64,000 nucleotides of DNA, taken from Saccharopolyspora kobensis (lineage in GTDB: Bacteria > Actinomycetota > Actinomycetes > Mycobacteriales > Pseudonocardiaceae). The notes beneath the pieces are model-generated. The model did not search any database. It was not told the origin of the DNA and saw nothing but the letters and a program-made list of their open reading frames with translations. The stretch spans positions 868,001 to 932,000 of the forward strand of contig NZ_FNVB01000002.1 of NCBI RefSeq assembly GCF_900108315.1, written 5' to 3'. Shown piece after piece: positions 61,660 to 64,000 of this stretch; position 1 is the first letter of the stretch; every line of letters starts with the position of its first letter. Made by a program: the position numbers and the translations under genes.

Positions 61660-62889
61660 TCAGCCGCCGCCCGGCGGGTCGAGGGCCACGCCGGTGATGG
61701 CCTTGATCTCCTGCAGGCAGATCTCCTGCATCGGAACCTCGTCGTAGTTGCTGAGGACGACGCCGACCCAGCCGGTGTCCGGGTAGATGGTCCAGTTGGC
61801 GGAGCTGCCGCCGGTGCCGCCGCCGCGCCCGATCACCCACTGGCCGCCGATGATCGAGACCGGCATCGTGTACGCCTCGTAGGACGAGGGGCCGTGGCCG
61901 GGGAGCTTCGGCCCGGCGAGCAGGTCGGCGTAAGGGCGATCCAGCACCGTGCCGTCGTACAGCGCGTTCGCGAACCGCACCAGGTCCGGCGCGGTGGCGA
62001 AGCCGTCGCCCGAGGCGTGGCCGATGAAGCCGCGGCCCGGGTTCCGCTCCCCCGCGTCCAAGTTGTGGACGGCGTCGACCCGGGTGCCGTCCGGCTGGAG
62101 CAGGTACGAGTGCGCGATGTGCTCGTCGGTGAGCCACTGCTCCCTGGTGTAGAACGCCGAACCGGTCATGCCGCAGCGGCCGAATACGTGCTCGTGCACG
62201 TAGTCCCAGAACGTCGTGCCGGTCACGGCCTCCACGATCTGCGCGGCGATCGCCAGAGCGGCACCGCCGCCGGGGCGGTGGCTGTTGTCGCCCGAGCCGG
62301 GAACCGCCACCAGCTCGGCCTGCCGGGTCCACTGCTCGTGGTACTCGTGCACCTCCGCCTTGCTGTGGAAGACCCGTCGCCAGTCCGGCATCGGGGCGTC
62401 CAGCCCGGAGAGCGGCGTGAGCAGGTGGTGGACGGTCACCTGCTCGGCGATCTCGCGGGCGAAACCCGACAGATAGGTGCCGACCACGTCCGACAGCGAC
62501 ACCTCGCCCTGCTGCACCAGCTGCAGGACGGCCACCGACAGGAACGGCTGGCTCGCCGATGAGAGGTTGACCGCGACGTCCTCGTGGTTGCGGATCCCCT
62601 TCGCCTCGTCGGCCATGCCGTAGCTGCGCGAAAGCACCGTCCGGCCCCGGTGCGACAGCAGCACCACGCCGGAGAACTTGTCCGCCGCGGCCAGCTCCGC
62701 CACGTACCGGTCGTAGGCCCCGCCGGGCTGGGTGTCCGGCGGGATCCGGTCGCGCCACGACGGCTCGGGCGCGGCGGAGGCTGCGCGGCCGAGCCCGGCG
62801 CCGAGCAGCGGCGCGGCGGCCACCAACCCGCCCCACCCGAGCAGCCGCCGCCGGTCGACACCACGTGCGGAATCCGAGTACACGATCAC
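61660..62889 (-). CDS. exported beta-lactamase-fold protein lacking catalytic residues
   Basis: 409 residues from a GTG with GAGGAAGG upstream (another GTG follows two codons later). Tat-type signal: DRRRLLGWGGLVAAAPLLGA. The fold is that of serine beta-lactamase/D-ala-D-ala carboxypeptidase relatives (SGVVLLSHRGRTVLSRSYGMAD, VAVLQLVQQGEVSLSDVV, HHLLTPLSGL). The SxxK box reads SASQ (Lys replaced by Gln), and where YSN is expected the text is SHR in PGSGDNSHRPGGG. Hydrolase activity is therefore doubtful; it may be a binding protein. Confidence 0.85.
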   Translation of the reverse strand: MIVYSDSARGVDRRRLLGWGGLVAAAPLLGAGLGRAASAAPEPSWRDRIPPDTQPGGAYDRYVAELAAADKFSGVVLLSHRGRTVLSRSYGMADEAKGIRNHEDVAVNLSSASQPFLSVAVLQLVQQGEVSLSDVVGTYLSGFAREIAEQVTVHHLLTPLSGLDAPMPDWRRVFHSKAEVHEYHEQWTRQAELVAVPGSGDNSHRPGGGAALAIAAQIVEAVTGTTFWDYVHEHVFGRCGMTGSAFYTREQWLTDEHIAHSYLLQPDGTRVDAVHNLDAGERNPGRGFIGHASGDGFATAPDLVRFANALYDGTVLDRPYADLLAGPKLPGHGPSSYEAYTMPVSIIGGQWVIGRGGGTGGSSANWTIYPDTGWVGVVLSNYDEVPMQEICLQEIKAITGVALDPPGGG

Positions 62890-63031
62890 AGTCCTTCCTC
62901 GATCGGCGAAACCGCGCGCCACTCCTGTGCGGCGGTACACGTCTCCACCGAAGACGTAGGACTGTTGCCGTGGCGTATGCGATTTTCGATATGCCCGCGA
63001 TACACCCGACCACGCCTCGGCCTCCGCTGAG

Positions 63032-63592
63032 TCAGCGGGCGAGCTTCAGCGCCCTGGCGTAGCGGTTGATCGGCGGGAGCCAGCAGAAGATCAGCGTCAG
63101 CAGGCCGCAGGGCCAGGCGGCCACGAGCAGGCCGCCGACGACGTCCGATCCCATGGCGGAGGTGCCGATCGCGGCGAAGTGCACGATGAAGGCGAGCACC
63201 GAGAACACGGTGAGCAGCACTCGGGCCCAGATCATTCGGGCGAAGACCGTCCACACCAGCAGCAGGACGCCGAAGCCGATCTCGATGCCCGCCCAGGTGG
63301 CCATGGCGCCCTGGAAGTCGGCGACGAAGCCTTCCCACTGGCCGGTGCTGCGCATCAGCTCGACGAACGAGTCCTCGCTGAGGCCCGCTTCGTCCATCAG
63401 GGCGGGCTCGATGCGGTTGATGTTGTTGACCAGCTCCTCCTCGGCCAGCCGGCGGCCGCCGGCGAAGTTCAGGATCCCGGCGACGATCGGCAGCAGTCCG
63501 GACAGCCCGGCGAAGAACTGCAGGACGATCAGCACCACCGGGCGCTTCGGCGCCTGCATGGGTGCAGGCGCGGCGACGGGTGCGTAGGTCAT
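63032..63592 (-). CDS. four-helix membrane protein of unknown function
   Basis: 186 residues from MTYAPVAAPAPMQAPKRP with GAGGAGA upstream. Helix 1 VVLIVLQFFAGLSGLLPIVAG, an external acidic loop (about 45-95), then helices near ATWAGIEIGFGVLLLVWTVF, VLLTVFSVLAFIVHFAAIG and VGGLLVAAWPCGLLTLIFCW. Family not recognised. Confidence 0.8.
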   Translation of the reverse strand: MTYAPVAAPAPMQAPKRPVVLIVLQFFAGLSGLLPIVAGILNFAGGRRLAEEELVNNINRIEPALMDEAGLSEDSFVELMRSTGQWEGFVADFQGAMATWAGIEIGFGVLLLVWTVFARMIWARVLLTVFSVLAFIVHFAAIGTSAMGSDVVGGLLVAAWPCGLLTLIFCWLPPINRYARALKLAR

Positions 63593-63941
63593 GTCGGTGT
63601 GTCTCCTCTTGGGTGTGGTGCCAGGCCACCGCCCGATGCGCCGGGGAGCCGGTTCCGGCTTTCGGGGCGGCAGTTGCTCAGCTGCGGCCCACCCCGTTCC
63701 GGTTCAGCGTGCCTGCCAAGCGTTACCCGCTCGATATCGACGTCGCCTCCGAAAACCCTTTATCGGCAAAAGGAATCCGGAGATCAGCCGTACTGTCGTC
63801 GAGATCAGCCACGTTCGTCCACAGTGGTCCGATATGGGCGGCGTGTGGGCAGTTCGCCGGAGCACGCGGCCGAGGAACCCCCTCACCGCGATGCGCTCAG
63901 CGCGGGCTCAGACCAGGCGGCGCGGGCATCCCGAGCCGTGA
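63593..63941. other. intergenic region
   Basis: No supported gene; upstream region of two divergent units. Confidence 0.5.
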
Positions 63942-64000
63942 TTGACACCGCACCGGAGCGGGTGGCACTATCGCCGCCACACAGCTTGGAAACGTTTTCA
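63942..64000 (+). promoter_or_regulatory. promoter and LacI-type operator at the window edge
   Basis: TTGACA at 63942-63947 with a CACTAT-like -10 about 18 bases on, then TGGAAACGTTTTCA at 63987-64000, a palindrome with the central CG of LacI/GalR-family operators. It presumably controls a sugar-related gene starting just beyond the window. Confidence 0.65.

Noticed and set aside
1..64000. cas genes or a working CRISPR system
   Set aside because: Only isolated or decayed repeats are seen; no Cas3, Cascade or Cas1/2-like protein.

Overview
High-GC actinomycete DNA, most likely Saccharopolyspora or another Pseudonocardiaceae. This is inferred from GTG/ATG starts with strong GGAGG sites, an actinobacterial type I-E CRISPR repeat, ALF-repeat and DUF6188 proteins, and the gene families present; no rRNA or marker gene is in the window.

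Layout. (1) 1-5.76 kb: a 5'-truncated Ala-rich ALF-repeat protein with a glycine-rich hydrophobic tail, a tiny two-helix membrane protein just after it (candidate toxin/immunity pair), then a secreted companion protein and a trypsin-fold protein with FG-GAP repeats whose catalytic His and Ser are both Ala. (2) 5.76-7.6 kb: repeats, one CRISPR repeat, a decayed recombinase 3' end, a copy of the tRNA-Leu 3' end (att-like) and a decayed recombinase 5' end. (3) 7.7-46 kb: a dense stress/dormancy block. It holds ten universal stress protein (USP) genes (seven tandem-domain, three single-domain), nicotinate phosphoribosyltransferase, a NuoE-NuoF fusion with an NAD-type formate dehydrogenase, two P-type ATPases, three CBS-domain proteins, an Rv1733c-like membrane protein, a phosphoribosyltransferase, a GNAT/acyl-CoA-synthetase fusion, a HAD-trehalose-phosphatase plus GH65 pair, an Acg-type nitroreductase and PPK2. 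Many of these families are those of the Mycobacterium tuberculosis DosR regulon (PncB2, CtpF, OtsB1, Hrp1, Rv1733c, Acg, USPs). (4) 46-49.1 kb: the same recombinase end / att / recombinase start arrangement again. (5) 49.4-54.7 kb: a second, smaller element with orphan immunity-type genes, a tRNA-Pro 3' fragment, a decayed CRISPR array and a fourth broken recombinase abutting the intact tRNA-Leu(GAG). (6) 54.7-64 kb: ordinary chromosome (M20 peptidase, XerC/D-like recombinase, ankyrin protein, Cds1-like PLP enzyme, inactive beta-lactamase-fold protein, membrane protein) with two pseudogenes, ending in a LacI-type operator.

Interpretation. Three copies of the tRNA-Leu 3' end divide the window into tandem integrated elements; the roughly 40.6-kb middle unit is the dormancy block. 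All four recombinase copies are broken, so the island looks fixed. A 15-bp palindromic motif with GGGNC-N4-GNCCC geometry, resembling the DosR box GGGAC-N4-GTCCC, recurs in front of its transcription units. This suggests one external DosR/DevR-type regulator controls the block: USPs and CBS proteins sensing ATP/adenylates, formate oxidation and NAD salvage for redox balance, cation pumps for membrane homeostasis, and trehalose and polyphosphate use as reserves. No DosR or DosS gene is in the window.
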